NCBI GenBank assembly: GCA_963767245.1
Contig: CAVYDG010000014.1
Coordinates: forward strand, 62,001 to 126,000
DNA from: Roseiarcus sp963767245
GTDB taxonomy: Bacteria > Pseudomonadota > Alphaproteobacteria > Rhizobiales > Beijerinckiaceae
Length of the DNA: 64,000 bases
Direction of reading: 5' to 3'
Shown here: piece after piece, positions 1 through 10,247 of the stretch
Numbering within the stretch: the first letter of the stretch is position 1
Layout: every line of letters begins with the position of its first letter
Program-made: the position numbers and the translations under genes
Notes under the pieces: generated by a model
Told to the model about the DNA's origin: nothing
Seen by the model: only the letters and a program-made list of their open reading frames with translations
Database searches by the model: none

Positions 1-716
1 GAGCCCATGAGCCGCCGCTCCGCCTCGGCGAGTTCGTCGCGCGCTATTGCCCTGAGTTCCGCGCAGGCCTCGATGACGCCTGCGCTCGCGCGGCGAGCGT
101 CGAAATCGGACGGGCTGACGCCGTTGCGGGCGGCGACGTCGGCGGGAATGAGCGTCGGCGCGGAGCCGGCCCTGAACGGCAGCTCGCCGATGAGGCGCGT
201 CAGCGCCACCGCCATCCCCGCCGGCGCGTGCGCCTCGACTTGATCGAGCTCGACCCCGCCGGCGGCGATCAGCGAAGCCAGCCTCAGCCGCGCGCCTTCG
301 CTCTCGCCGGCGAAGGCGCGAAACGCGGCGAGATTGAAATCCTCCTGCGGCGCGATCTCCTGCAGCCGCGCGTCGAGCATCGCCTCGAACAAGGCGTGTG
401 GCAGCGCATAGGCGTCGATCGCAGCGGAAAGCGCGAGTGCGACCGGGCTGCCGGCCGCTTCGTCCGCCCGTTCGCCGGCGACCGCCTCGCGCCACCAGGC
501 GAGCCGCATCGCCGTGAGATTCGGATCGCGCGCGCGCTTCAGCGCCTGACGGATCTCGTGATCGAATGCGGCGAGCGCGCAAAGGCCGTCGCGCGCGCTC
601 GGCTCCGCATAGAGCGCGCCAAGCCACTGATCGCGGCTTTCAGCGCGCGCGAGCGTAGCGCAATATCGGTTGGCCTCGCCGAGCGCGCCGTCGCCCAGTG
701 GACGGCGCGCGCTCAC
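1..716 (-). CDS. Squalene/phytoene synthase family protein (3' end beyond window)
   Basis: The visible 238 codons start at a GTG that overlaps the stop of the Mth938-like gene (GTGA). The product reads VSARRPLGDGALGEANRYC and then an isoprenyl-synthase-like helical protein with DHEIRQAL and a RLAWWREAV motif (about residues 70-80), followed by LTRLIGELPFRAG. This fits the squalene/phytoene synthase superfamily, in particular the divergent alphaproteobacterial branch related to NDUFAF6 that usually lies downstream of secDF. Members of that branch often lack a proven prenyl-transfer reaction, so carotenoid or hopanoid synthesis should not be assumed. The gene is the last visible member of the yajC-secDF operon. 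The C-terminus is off the left edge. Confidence 0.75.
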   Translation of the reverse strand, partial: MSARRPLGDGALGEANRYCATLARAESRDQWLGALYAEPSARDGLCALAAFDHEIRQALKRARDPNLTAMRLAWWREAVAGERADEAAGSPVALALSAAIDAYALPHALFEAMLDARLQEIAPQEDFNLAAFRAFAGESEGARLRLASLIAAGGVELDQVEAHAPAGMAVALTRLIGELPFRAGSAPTLIPADVAARNGVSPSDFDARRASAGVIEACAELRAIARDELAEAERRLMG

Positions 717-1111
717 GGCGTGGCGATCAGCGCCGCCGCAACGCGCCGGTTTTCCGACTGCATGATGTTGTAGACCCGGAGCGCAGGGCCGGTCGCCATC
801 GCTTCGAAACGGAGACCGGCGCGCCGGAGCGCATCCTTCAGCGGCCGCCCGATCGGCGCCATCTGCGCGCCCGTCCCAACGATGAGAAGCTCGATCGATC
901 CCGGCCGCTCCGCGCACTCGGCGATAAGCGGCGCAAGCGCGACCTCATCGAGATCCTCGAGGCTCGCCGCATCGATCCCTCTCACCCCGCCGGGCGTCGC
1001 CAGGATCGAGCCCGCATGCGACATGCCGGCGAAGGCGAACGCGCCGCGCCCGTGCGCCGCGATCGGATGACTGCCAGGCGCGAAGGCGGGCCGCGAGAGC
1101 GCCGCGGTCAC
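713..1111 (-). CDS. Mth938-like (DUF498) domain protein
   Basis: A 132-residue protein whose GTG start overlaps the secF stop (GTGA) and whose stop overlaps the next start, so translational coupling is likely. It contains the family core IELLIVGTGAQMAPIG and ends with the region holding GPALRVYNIMQSENRRVAA. This is the Mth938/NDUFAF3 fold; the mitochondrial relative is a complex I assembly factor. The neighbour downstream belongs to the NDUFAF6-like branch, so the pair may assist respiratory-complex assembly in the cell; that role is inference. Length is normal for the family. Confidence 0.8.
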   Translation of the reverse strand: MTAALSRPAFAPGSHPIAAHGRGAFAFAGMSHAGSILATPGGVRGIDAASLEDLDEVALAPLIAECAERPGSIELLIVGTGAQMAPIGRPLKDALRRAGLRFEAMATGPALRVYNIMQSENRRVAAALIATP

Positions 1112-2076
1112 GCCTTTTCCTTCGCCTTCACGTCTTTCACGTCCGCGCCGGCGACGTCTCTTTCCCGCATCTTGTCGAACGCATCGGCGCGCACGCCCAT
1201 ATAGATGAGCATCGGCGAGCAGATGAAGATCGACGAATAGGTGGCGACGAAGATGCCCCAGATCATTGCCGCCGAGAACGAGCGGATGACATGGCCGCCG
1301 AGGAAGAACAGGGCCAAGAGGGCGAGAAAGACGGTGGTCGCGGTCATGATGGTGCGCGGCAGCACGGCGTTGATCGACATGTCGATGATCTCGGCGGTCG
1401 ACAGGCGCTTGTATTTGCGCATCACTTCGCGGATGCGATCGAGCACGACGACGGTCTCGTTGAGGGAATAGCCGACGATGGTGAGGATCGCCGCGATCGA
1501 GGTTTGGTTGAACTCGAGCTGGGTGACGCAGAAGAAGCCGACCGTCAGCAGGAGGTCGTGCATCGTGCCGATGATCGCCCCGACCGCGAACTGCCATTCG
1601 AACCGGAACCACAGATAGGTCAGGACGGCGATGATGGAGACGACGACGCCGAGCGTGCCGCGCTGGACGAGCTCGGCGGAAATGGTCGGGCCGACCGAAT
1701 CGACACTGCGGAATTCGTAATCGGCGCCGAAGGCGTCCCTGAGCTTGGCGATCGCCGTCTGCTGGCCGGCGTCGCCGCCGGGCTGGACGCCGAGGCGCAG
1801 CAGCACGTCGGATTCGGCGCCGATCCGCTGCAGTTCGACCGGCCCCACGCCGAGGCCCTCGGCTTTGGTGCGCATTTCGGCGACATTGGCTTCGCCGCTC
1901 TTGGCGCGCATGTCGACCTGGGTGCCGCCGGCAAAGTCGATGCCGAAATTCATGCCCACGAACAGGAACATCAGCACCGAGACGATCGACAGCGCCGCCG
2001 ACAGCGGATAGCTCACGCGGCGGAACCGCATGAAGCCGAACTTGGTGTTCTCGGGCGCGAGGCGAAGCAGTTTCAT
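1108..2076 (-). CDS. secF: Protein translocase subunit SecF
   Basis: A 322-residue inner-membrane subunit of SecDF, which uses the proton gradient to pull secreted proteins out of the SecYEG channel. It begins MKLLRLAPENTKFGFMRFRR, has a first membrane helix, then the conserved FGIDFAGGTQVDMR motif, a periplasmic domain, and five more helices carrying GYSLNETVVVLDRIRE and GGHVIRSFSAAMIWG. It is intact and of normal length. secD ends 31 bases upstream, and the stop overlaps the Mth938-like gene. The whole block is probably one transcript starting before yajC. Confidence 0.95.
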   Translation of the reverse strand: MKLLRLAPENTKFGFMRFRRVSYPLSAALSIVSVLMFLFVGMNFGIDFAGGTQVDMRAKSGEANVAEMRTKAEGLGVGPVELQRIGAESDVLLRLGVQPGGDAGQQTAIAKLRDAFGADYEFRSVDSVGPTISAELVQRGTLGVVVSIIAVLTYLWFRFEWQFAVGAIIGTMHDLLLTVGFFCVTQLEFNQTSIAAILTIVGYSLNETVVVLDRIREVMRKYKRLSTAEIIDMSINAVLPRTIMTATTVFLALLALFFLGGHVIRSFSAAMIWGIFVATYSSIFICSPMLIYMGVRADAFDKMRERDVAGADVKDVKAKEKA

Positions 2077-2107
2077 GCCGCGGGGTCCGTGTTGCGCGTC
2101 CGTCCGC

Positions 2108-3698
2108 TCATATCGGCAGCGTCTTCGGCCGCGAGCGGTGATACCAGAGCGCGATCATCATCCGGGTCATGGTGACCGCGGTGATGACCGAAGTCAGAAT
2201 GCCGAGGCCCAGCGAGACGGCAAAGCCCCGCACTGCGCCAGACCCGAACAGATAGAGAATCAGCGCGGCGACGAACATGGTGACGTTGGAGTCGATGATG
2301 GTGGCGAAGGCGCGCCGGAAACCGGCGTCGAGGGCGGAAATGACCGAACGGCCGAGATGCGCCTCTTCGCGGATGCGTTCGTAGATGAGGACGTTCGAAT
2401 CGACCGCCATGCCGATGGTGAAGACGATGCCGGCGATGCCGGGCAGGGTGAGCGTCGCGCCGAGCAGCGCCATCGAAGCGAAGATGAGAAGAATATGCAC
2501 CGCAAGCGCGAGATCGGCGAACACGCCGAAGATGCCGTAGGTCGCGATCATGTAGATGACGACCAGCGCCGCCCCGACATAGGCGGCGCGCTTGCCGGCG
2601 TCGATCGAATCCTGGCCGAGGCCGGGGCCGACGGTGCGCTCCTCGATCACCGTGAGCTTGGCCGGCAGCGCGCCCGCGCGCAGCAGAATCGCCAGGCTCG
2701 AGGCCTCGTCGAGGCTGAAGTTGCCGGTGATCTGGCCGGTGCCGCCGGTGATCGGCGAGCGGATGACCGGCGCCGAAATGACCTTGCCGTCGAGCACGAT
2801 GGCGAACGGCCGGCCGACGTTCTCCGACGTCACCTGGCCGAATTTCTGCCCGCCGCGCAGGTTGAAACGGAACGTGACGTCCGGCTCGCCGGTCTGCTGG
2901 TCGAAGCTCTGCTGGGCGTCGACCAGATCCTCGCCGTCGACCATGACCCGCTTCTGGACCTGGATCGATCCGCCGCCCTTCTGCATCGGCAGCGTCTCGA
3001 CTTCGTTCGGCGGATCGCCGGGATCGGCGACCAGACGGAACTCGAGCTTGGCGGTCTGGCCGATCATGTTCTTGAGCGCCGTCGTGTCCTGGCTGCCCGG
3101 CGCCTCGATCAGCACGCGGTTGGGACCCTGCTGCTGGATGACGGTCTCCTTGGTGCCCATCGCATTGATGCGGCGGTTGAGCACCTCGATCGATTGCCCG
3201 ACCGCGTGACGCACCTTGTCGGCGATCGCCGCGTCGGTCAGCGCCAGCCGCACGCCGTCGTCGGTTTGGGTCACGTCGAGCGTGCGGCCGTTTCCCGCCG
3301 CCAGCGGGCCGCCGATCGGCTGGCTCAGCGACTCGCAGGAGCTCAAGCGCCTTGGCGCGCTCGGCCGGGTCGGCGATGCGGACCATGACGCCGCGCGGCT
3401 CGACCGCGATGCCGCCGGAGATCGCGATCTTGCCGTCGCGCAACTTCTGCCGCACGTCGTCACGCAGCGCCTCGACCTGGCTCTTGGTCACCGAGGCGGC
3501 GTCGACCTCCATCAGGAGATAGGCGCCGCCCTGCAGATCGAGGCCGAGCACGATCTGGCGCAGGGGAATGAAGCTCGGCAGCCGGGCGGCGAGCGCGTCA
3601 ACCGACTGAGCGGGCATGAAGCTTGGCAGGATGACCAGAACTGCGGCCGCGACGAGCGCGAGGACCGAGGCCAATTTCCAGGTAGCGAAACGAAGCAT
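2108..3698 (-). CDS. secD: Protein translocase subunit SecD (one frame break)
   Basis: SecD partners SecF in the membrane. The N-terminal part reads MLRFATWKLASVLALVAAAV, then IVLGLDLQGGAYLLMEVD (motif D1). The rest lies in another frame: SQPIGGPLAAGN onward, the large periplasmic domain, and the membrane part with GMAVDSNVLIYERIREE (D4). The frames change near 3333-3345, where LLRV should continue as roughly LRESLSQPIGG; restoring one base repairs it. Because SecD is normally needed for growth at ordinary temperatures and both halves are well conserved, I take this as a sequencing indel rather than a pseudogene. Total about 530 residues, normal for the family. Confidence 0.9.
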
Positions 3699-3757
3699 CA
3701 GGCTTTCTATCTAGCGGGGGACTTGACGGCGCCCAGGATCGGGCCGCCACGCCGTCG

Positions 3758-4144
3758 TCAGGGGTTCGGCGCGTCCTTTTTCGCCGCCGGCGACTTGGCC
3801 GGCGGCGTCGGGTCCTTGACCGGTTCGCCTTTGGCGCGCACTTCGGCGATGCCGGAGCGGGCGAGGCGCACGCGCACATTCGGGGCGATCTCGAACTCGA
3901 CCTCGTTGTCGTCGACCGATTTGGTGACCTTGCCGATCAGCCCGCCGGTGGTGACGACGACGTCGCCGCGCCGGGCCGCCTGCACCATCTCGCGCTGCTC
4001 CTTGGCGCGGCGCTGCTGCGGCCGCCAGAGCACGAAATAGACGATCGCGATCATCGCGACGATCGGCACCAGCTGGACGAGCGTGTCGCTCGCCCCGAAC
4101 AGGGAGGAGCCGGCGGCTTGCGCGTAGGCGGGGGTGATCAGCAC
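3758..4144 (-). CDS. yajC: Preprotein translocase accessory subunit YajC
   Basis: A 128-residue single-span inner-membrane protein that associates with SecDF. It has an N-terminal hydrophobic segment (LVQLVPIVAMIAIVYFVLW, about residues 23-41), the family hallmark RPQQRRAKEQREM, then VTTGGLIGKV, and a longer than usual Lys/Pro/Ala-rich tail common in alphaproteobacteria. It is the first gene of the export block, with secD following 59 bases later. A promoter-like sequence lies about 70-95 bases upstream. Confidence 0.93.
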   Translation of the reverse strand: MLITPAYAQAAGSSLFGASDTLVQLVPIVAMIAIVYFVLWRPQQRRAKEQREMVQAARRGDVVVTTGGLIGKVTKSVDDNEVEFEIAPNVRVRLARSGIAEVRAKGEPVKDPTPPAKSPAAKKDAPNP

Positions 4145-4212
4145 GGGGGCGGTGGCTCCGGCGACGCGAAAGCCGCGCCGTTCATCAAGGCGTCATCCTA
4201 AAGGGCGACGCT

Positions 4213-4240
4213 TATATAGCCGCGGGCCCTGCGAAAGCAA
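4213..4240 (-). promoter_or_regulatory. Likely promoter of yajC-secD-secF
   Basis: On the minus strand there is TTGCTT (4240-4235), a 16-base spacer, and TATATA (4218-4213), about 70 bases before the yajC start. This is the best sigma70-like pair in the 219-base divergent gap with aqpZ. The assignment is by eye; no transcript data support it. Confidence 0.4.
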
Positions 4241-4363
4241 CGCCGCGCGGGGGACGAAGCGGCGGCGGCGATACGGGTCGCGGATACGAGCCCTTTTCCG
4301 AGAGCGGAGCGATCCGCTATAAGGCCCGCGCCGCCGGCGGAGCGGGCACGGGAGGGGACGGGA

Positions 4364-5074
4364 ATGAATAAGCAGGTCGCCGAATTTGTCGGCACGTTCG
4401 CGCTGGTGTTTTTCGGCTGCGGGGCGGCGGTGATCGGGGGCATGGGGTCGGGCCGACGGCCGTCGATCTTCTCGGGATCGCGAGCGCGTTCGGCTTCGCC
4501 ATCGTCGCCATGGCCTATGGCATCGGGCCGATCTCCGGCTGTCACGTCAATCCGGCGGTCAGCTTCGGCGTCTATGTCGCCGGCCGGATGAGCATCGCCG
4601 ACATGGTCGGCTACTGGGTCGCCCAGGTCCTGGGGGCGATCGTCGCCGCGGTGGTGCTCTATCTCATCCTGTCCGGCAAGGCGCAGGGGTGGAAAGGCTC
4701 GCTCGGCCAGAACGGCTGGGGCGCGGGCTACCATCGGCGAATACAATGTCGTCTCGGCGTTCGTGTTCGAAGTGGTGGCGACGTTCCTGTTCCTGGTCTG
4801 CATTCTCGGCGTCACCCACCCGTTTGCGCCGACCGGCTTCGCCGGCCTCGCGATCGGGCTGACGCTGGTCGCCATCCATCTGGTCGGCATCAACATCACC
4901 GGCACTTCGGTCAATCCGGCCCGCTCGATCGGCCCGGCTCTGGTCGGCGTCGGCTCGAACCCCGGCGCGTTGGCTCAGCTCTGGCTCTTCATCATCGCGC
5001 CCCTGATCGGCGCCGGCCCCGCGGGCCTCCTCTATCGCAGCGGCGCCTTTCTCGACGCGCCGAAGAAGGCCTGA
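4364..5074 (+). CDS. aqpZ: Aquaporin Z (two frame breaks)
   Basis: A water channel of the MIP family in the inner membrane. It starts MNKQVAEFVGTFALVFFGCG. Both pore loops are present: SGCHVNPAVS and GTSVNPARS (two NPA boxes), with the selectivity-filter histidine in IHLVGINITG, as in AqpZ rather than glycerol facilitators. The frame is lost near 4444-4447, in a run of four G where one more G gives GMGVGPTAVDLLGIA, and again near 4730, where GEYNVVSAFVFEVV resumes. With both repaired the protein is about 235 residues, normal for AqpZ. The spacing of intact motifs suggests indel errors. Confidence 0.88.
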
Positions 5075-5153
5075 CCAGCGGTCGCGTCCACAGGCGACAA
5101 CGTAACGGCCATTTGATCTTGCCAGCGCGGGCGTGGCGGGCGAAAAGCCCGCC

Positions 5154-7010
5154 ATGCTGCATATCAGCGCCCTCACCTACCGGCTCGGCGAGCGTCTCCT
5201 GATCGACAACGCCACCGCGGCGCTGCCTTCAGGAGCGCATGTCGGGCTCGTGGGGCGCAACGGCGCCGGCAAGACCACGCTCTTCCGGCTCATTCGCGGC
5301 GACCTTTCGCCGGAGGGCGGCGCGATCGCCGTCCCCAGGGGCTTGCGCGTCGGCAGCGTCGAGCAGGAGGCGCCAGGCGGCGCGGAGAGCCTGATCGACT
5401 TCGTGCTCGCAGCCGACGAGCGAGCGCGCCGCGCTCATCGCCGAAGCGGAAGACGCCACGCGACCCCGAGCGCATCGCCGAAATCCAGACCCGCCTCGTC
5501 GACATCGACGCCCATGCCGCGCCGGCGCGGGCGGCCCGTATCCTGAAAGGTCTCGGCTTCGACGAGACGGCGCAAGGCCGGGCGCTCGCCGAATATTCCG
5601 GCGGCTGGCGTATGCGGGTGGCGCTCGCCGCAGTGCTGTTCTCCGAACCCGACCTGCTGCTGCTCGACGAGCCGACCAATTATCTCGACCTCGAAGGCGT
5701 GCTGTGGCTCACCGACTATCTGAAGACCTGCCCGGCGACGATCCTGGTCATCAGCCATGACCGCGACCTGCTCGACGATGTCGCCGATCAGATCCTGCAC
5801 CTCGAGCGCGGCAAGCTGACCCTGTGGAGCGGCGGCTATTCGAGCTTCGAGCGCCAGCGCCGCGAGCAGCAGGTGCTGGCCGGCAAGGCGATCAAGAAGC
5901 AGGAGGAGCGGCGCGCCCATCTGCAGGCCTTCGTCGACCGCTTTCGCGCCAAGGCGTCGAAGGCGGCGCAGGCGCAGTCGCGCATCAAGATGCTGGCGAA
6001 GATGGAGCCGATCGCGGCGATCGTCGACGACACCGTGCAGCCGTTCAAGTGGCCGCCGATCGCCCGGCGCCTGAGCCCGCCGATCGTCTCGATGGACAAG
6101 GTCAGCGCTGGATATGACGGGCGCGCGGTGCTGGCGCGCATCGATCTCACCCTCGCCGACGACGACCGCATCGGGCTCCTCGGCCCGAACGGCAACGGCA
6201 AATCGACCTTCGCCAAGCTGATCGCCGGTCGGCTCGCGCCGATGGCGGGCAAGATGACGCGCGCAAGCAAGCTTCAGGTCGGCTATTTCGCCCAGCACCA
6301 GATCGACGAGCTCGAGCCCGGCGGCAGCGTCTACGACCATGTCGCCGAGCGCATGCGCGGCGCAGCCCGAATCGAAGATCCGCGGCCGCGCGGCGATGAT
6401 CGGCTTCTCCGGCGCCCGCGCCGAGACCAGGATCGAAGCGCTGTCGGGCGGCGAGAAGGCGCGCCTGATGATGGGCCTCGCCACCTTCGACGGGCCGCAA
6501 CTCCTCATCCTCGACGAGCCGACCAACCACCTCGACATCGACAGCCGCGGCGAATTGATCGAGGCGATCAACGATTACGAAGGCGCCTGCATCCTGGTCT
6601 CGCACGACCGGCGGCTGCTCGAAGCCTGCGTCGACCGGCTGTGGCTGACCGCGAACGGAACGGTGAAGCCGTTCGACGGCGACCTCGCCGACTACGGCCG
6701 CTTCGTTCTCGGCGCCGACGCGCGGCCCGCCGGGGCGCAAGGCGCGAGCCCGCTTCGCCCGCGGCGGCGGCGAAACCCAGGCGCGAGTCGGGGCCGCTCA
6801 AGCGCGAGCTTCAGGCGCTCGAAGACAAGATGAGCCGCTTCCATGATCTCCTGCGCCGGGTCGACGAGGCGCTGGCTCAGGCGAGCGCGCGCGGCGGCGA
6901 TGCGGTGAAAATCGCCGATCTGGCCGAGAAGCGCGTCGAGCTCGAGCGCGCGTTGACCGCGAGCGAACGAGGCGTGGTTCGAATTGTCGGCCGAGGCCGA
7001 AGCGACATGA
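5154..7010 (+). CDS. ABC-F family ATPase, Uup/YheS type (four frame breaks)
   Basis: A soluble protein with two ABC domains and no membrane part, of the ABC-F group that acts on the ribosome. Domain 1: MLHISALTYRLGERLL, Walker A GRNGAGKTT, signature EYSGGW, Walker B LLLLDEPTNYLD. Then a charged linker with KKQEERRAHLQAFVDRF. Domain 2: Walker A GPNGNGKST, signature LSGGEKARL, LLILDEPTNHLD, SHDRRLLEAC. A C-terminal coiled coil holds LEDKMSRFHDLLRR, and the repaired end reads AWFELSAEAEAT. The frame changes near 5430, 6350, 6745 and 6970. ATG 5154 is preferred over the GTG at 5133 because the ABC core begins there. Confidence 0.88.
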
Positions 7011-7022
7011 TTGCGGAAGGCG

Positions 7023-7685
7023 TTGAGACGACTGGCGACGGCGGCCTGCGGTTTTTCTGCCGGCGGCGAGCGCGCTTGCCGCCGGGCCAGCGCCATGGGC
7101 GGACAGCTTTGTCGGCAGGCTCGAAGCGCTGGCGCTGATCGAGAGCCTCAACGCCGACCTCCTCGCCCATGACAGCGCGACGCTGACGCTCGAACGCTGG
7201 TGCGCCGACCATCGCCTCGCCGATCCGGCGCTGATCGTCGCCGAACGCGCGCACGACGTCGACAAGGTCGCGAGCGCGGAAGTGCGGGCCGCGCTCGACG
7301 TCAAGCCGGACGAGCCGCTCGGCTACCGGCGGGTCAGGCTCAAATGCGGTGACCGGGTGCTGTCGGAGGCCGACAACTGGTATGTGCCAGCGCGGCTCAC
7401 GCCGGAGATGAACCGCGTGCTGGAGACGACCGACACCCCGTTCGGCAAGGCGGTCGCGGCGCTTCACTTCCGCCGCCACACGCTGTCGGCGGAGCTGCTG
7501 TGGCGACCGTTGCCGCAGGGCTGGGAGATGGGCGCGGGCGGGACGCCGGACGAAACAGGCGCGCTCGCGATTCCCGATCATGTGCTCGAGCACCGCGCCG
7601 TGCTCTCGACCCCGACGGCGAGCCGTTCAGCGAAGTGGTCGAAACCTATACCGGCGAAGTGCTGGCCTTCCCGCCGCCGAGATAG
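7023..7685 (+). CDS. Putative exported chorismate lyase-like protein (frame breaks)
   Basis: The main body runs from WADSFVGRLEALALIESL through ALDVKPDEPLGYRRVRLKC, SEADNWYVPARLTPEMNR and ETTDTPFGKAVAALHF to RHTLSAELLW, then in a shifted frame (break near 7610) ends PFSEVVETYTGEVLAFPPPR. This pattern resembles the chorismate-lyase/UTRA fold, but I cannot assign an enzymatic role. A signal-peptide-like start, LRRLATAACGF followed by LPAASALAAG, is obtained from TTG 7023 if the T run at 7053-7057 is one base off; the sequence before it is GGAAGG. Start and function are both uncertain. It follows the ABC-F gene by 12 bases. Confidence 0.5.
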
Positions 7686-7815
7686 CACGCCCTTTACTGC
7701 GGGCCGCGATGCGTCTTTTGCGTTTGACGAGGCGGGTCGGTGAGTTAGACTTCTTCTGCAGGTGATTTGAACCGCGCCGGCTTCAGGCTCGCGGACACAT
7801 ATTGGGGCAAGAAAA

Positions 7816-8049
7816 ATGGGGATTTTCGCCGGATCGGGTTTGGCTTTGCTCGCCTTGATGTTCCTTCCGGTCCTAATCGCCTTGCTGCGCGGCCGGTTGC
7901 TCGTCTCTTTTGTCGCTTTCGTGATGGTCCTCGTCTCGATTGTGACGCTATTCTTTCCGGTTCTCGCGGTCGTGATCTGGCTCGCGGTGCTTTGCATCGG
8001 CGCGTTTGCGGGACAAAAGAAGGTGATCGTGATTGAACGCGCCCGGTAG
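7816..8049 (+). CDS. Small membrane protein, function unknown
   Basis: A 77-residue, very hydrophobic protein: MGIFAGSGLALLALMFLPV followed by further membrane segments (LLVSFVAFVMVLVSIVTLF and VLAVVIWLAVLCIGAFAG), ending in a short basic tail KKVIVIERAR. Probably three inner-membrane spans. I do not recognise a family. It stands alone between the UbiC-like gene and the convergent aminotransferase gene, 130 bases after the former. Confidence 0.55.
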   Translation: MGIFAGSGLALLALMFLPVLIALLRGRLLVSFVAFVMVLVSIVTLFFPVLAVVIWLAVLCIGAFAGQKKVIVIERAR

Positions 8050-8087
8050 TCGGGCGCGGGCGCGGTTAGAGAGCCCCGTCGCCTCGT

Positions 8088-9260
8088 CTATCCCGTCTGC
8101 GCTGCATGTTCGAATGCAGGCAGGGAGCGTTGCACCATGTCATCGGACGCCGTCAGGCTGATGCGAAAATAAGCGGTCGCGTTCATGACGCTGCCAGGCA
8201 GCACATAGACGTCGTGGTCGGCAAGAGCGTTCCACATCCGGGCGGGATCGCCTTCCGGCCATTTGACCCAGAGGTAGAACGTCCCTTCCGGCGCAAGGGC
8301 GGAATAGCCAAGGCGATCGAGCGCACCAATCAGGATGTCGCGTCGGCGCGCAAGCGCAGCCTGATCGATCGACAGACCCTCGAGATTTGGGACTGCGTAT
8401 TGCATGATCGCGTTCGGAAAGCACCAACCGAGCGCCATCTGCCCGTAGAACATCGAGTTGCGAAGCGCCTGACGATCCGATCCCGGCATCAGCGGCGAGA
8501 TCGCGAGATAGCCGATCCTCTGGCCGGGCGCGAGCAGGACCTTGCCGTAGCTGTAGGCAATGAGGGTCCAGGGATAGATCGACGCGGCGCTGACGAAGCC
8601 GCGTCCATCGAATTGAATCCGGCGATAGGGCTCATCGGAGAGGAGATAGATCCGGCGTCCGAAGCGTCGGGACGCGTCTTCCAGGAGCTCGGCCAACGCC
8701 TTCAAGGCGGTCTGCTCATAGATCCGGCCCGTCGGATTGTGCGGCGAGTTGACGATGACCAGGCGCGTGCGCGGGCTGATCGCGCCGTGAATGGCGTCCA
8801 GATCCAGATCGAACGCAGGGGCCTTGAGCGCGACCTTGCGCGGCCGCGCATCGGCCGCCAGCAGCATCGGTTCGTAGCAGAACCAGGCCGGTTCCGACAC
8901 GATCGCTTCGTCGCCGACGTCCAGCGTCAGCCGGATCGCGACAGCAATGGCGGCGAACGCGCCGTTCGTCAGTGCGATATCGGCCGGCTCGAAGCTCAGT
9001 CCAAGCTCGCGGCTTACGTGCCTGGCGATAAACGCCTGCGGCTCCTCTTCGCTCGTTTTATATGCGAACCAGTTCTTGTCGCGCGGCGCCGTGTGCTCGC
9101 GGATCGCCGAGACGAGGCCTTCGAGCGGCATCTCGTGAGGATTGCCGAAACTGAAGTCGGAAATGCCCGGCTCCAGCCGCCTTTCGCGAGACGTGAACAG
9201 GAAGTCTCTGACCACCTGGAATGACGCCGCTGCGGCGCTGATGCGCGTTGAAACCGGCAT
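8088..9260 (-). CDS. PLP-dependent aminotransferase, class I/II
   Basis: A 390-residue cytosolic fold-type I aminotransferase. Visible landmarks are SDFSFGNPHEMPLEG near the N-terminus, TNGAFAAIAVAI, VNSPHNPTGRIY (about residues 170-180, cofactor pocket), LSDEPYRRI with the PLP-ring aspartate, SYGKVLLAPGQRIGYL with the Schiff-base lysine, and YFRISLTAS near the C-terminus with the substrate-carboxylate arginine. All key residues are present and length is normal. Substrate cannot be read from sequence; aspartate or aromatic aminotransferase subgroups are the nearest. It is divergent from the crotonase gene, with 128 bases between the starts. Confidence 0.85.
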   Translation of the reverse strand: MPVSTRISAAAASFQVVRDFLFTSRERRLEPGISDFSFGNPHEMPLEGLVSAIREHTAPRDKNWFAYKTSEEEPQAFIARHVSRELGLSFEPADIALTNGAFAAIAVAIRLTLDVGDEAIVSEPAWFCYEPMLLAADARPRKVALKAPAFDLDLDAIHGAISPRTRLVIVNSPHNPTGRIYEQTALKALAELLEDASRRFGRRIYLLSDEPYRRIQFDGRGFVSAASIYPWTLIAYSYGKVLLAPGQRIGYLAISPLMPGSDRQALRNSMFYGQMALGWCFPNAIMQYAVPNLEGLSIDQAALARRRDILIGALDRLGYSALAPEGTFYLWVKWPEGDPARMWNALADHDVYVLPGSVMNATAYFRISLTASDDMVQRSLPAFEHAAQTG

Positions 9261-9388
9261 GATGTCCTCCCGGTAGCGTTCAAATCAATTCTTTTCCGCC
9301 CGGCGCCGAACCCCCATAGGGCGCGCGGTTGACTTCGCGCGGCAAATCCACGACGGCTTGCCTTCCTTCGGGGGCCGGAAAAGAGCGC

Positions 9389-10220
9389 ATGAACCCGGAA
9401 ACGGCATCCTCGCCGGACGGCCGCGTCACGGTCGAAATTGCCGACGGCGTCGCCGAGGTCACGCTCAACCGGCTAGACAAGCTCAACGCCCTCGATCCCG
9501 CGATGTTCGAGGCGATCATCGCCGCGGGCGAAAGCCTCGCCCATGCGCCGGGCCTGCGCGCCGTGGTGCTGACCGGCGCGGGCAAGGGCTTCTGCGCCGG
9601 CCTCGACAAGGAAACCTTCGCGGCGATAGCGGCGGGCGGGGGCGGACCGACGCCCGCCGAACTCGCGAAGCGCACGCACGGGCTCGCCAACGACTACCAG
9701 CACGCCGCCTATGTCTGGCGGACCCTGCCCGTGCCGGTCATCGCCGCGATCCGTGGCGTCGCGCTTGGCGGCGGCTTCCAGATCGCGCTCGGCGCCGACA
9801 TCCGCTACGTCGCGCCGGACGCGCGGCTGTCGATCCTCGAAATCAAATGGGGCCTCATCCCCGACATGAGCGGGATTGCTCTCATGCGCGAGCTCGCCCG
9901 CTCCGACGTGATCCGCGAGCTCAGCCTGACCGGCCGGGTCTTCTCCGGCACGGAGGCGCTGAGTTACGGCTTCGCCACCGGTCTCCACGCCGACCCGCTC
10001 GCCGCCGCCCGCGCCACAGCGCATGAGATCGCCGGGCGCAGTCCCGACGCGGTGCGCGCGCTCAAGCGGCTTCTCAACATGGCGAGTGACGCCGAGGTGG
10101 CCGCAATCCTCCTCGCCGAATTGAAGGAGCAGGCGGCGCTGATCGGCTCGCCGAACCAGATCGAGGCGGTGCGGGCGGGAGTTCGAGGGGACGCCGGGAC
10201 GGTTTGCGGATCGGGGGTGA
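9389..10220 (+). CDS. Crotonase/enoyl-CoA hydratase family protein (late frame break)
   Basis: An acyl-CoA hydratase/isomerase-fold protein: VTLNRLDKLNALDPAMF at the N-terminus, the first oxyanion-hole segment GAGKGFCAGLDKETF, then AIRGVALGGGFQIALGADIR (second oxyanion-hole segment), EIKWGLIPDMSG, and SPDAVRALKRLLN. The read-through end is shifted: after EAVRAG the natural end is FEGTPGRFADRG and a TGA at 10218-10220, reached by dropping one base near 10180. ATG 9389 follows GGAAAAGAG. About 276 residues. Exact substrate is unknown. Confidence 0.85.
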
Positions 10221-10247
10221 ATCCGGCCGATCTCTTTGAGCCTGGCG

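Noticed and set aside
2030..3388. A 450-codon open frame on the plus strand opposite secD
   Set aside because: Arg/Asp/Gly/Ala-rich composition typical of antisense frames in high-G+C DNA; the minus strand has the conserved SecD motifs.
4198..5176. Minus-strand open frames opposite aqpZ
   Set aside because: They lack any motif; the aquaporin NPA boxes are on the plus strand.
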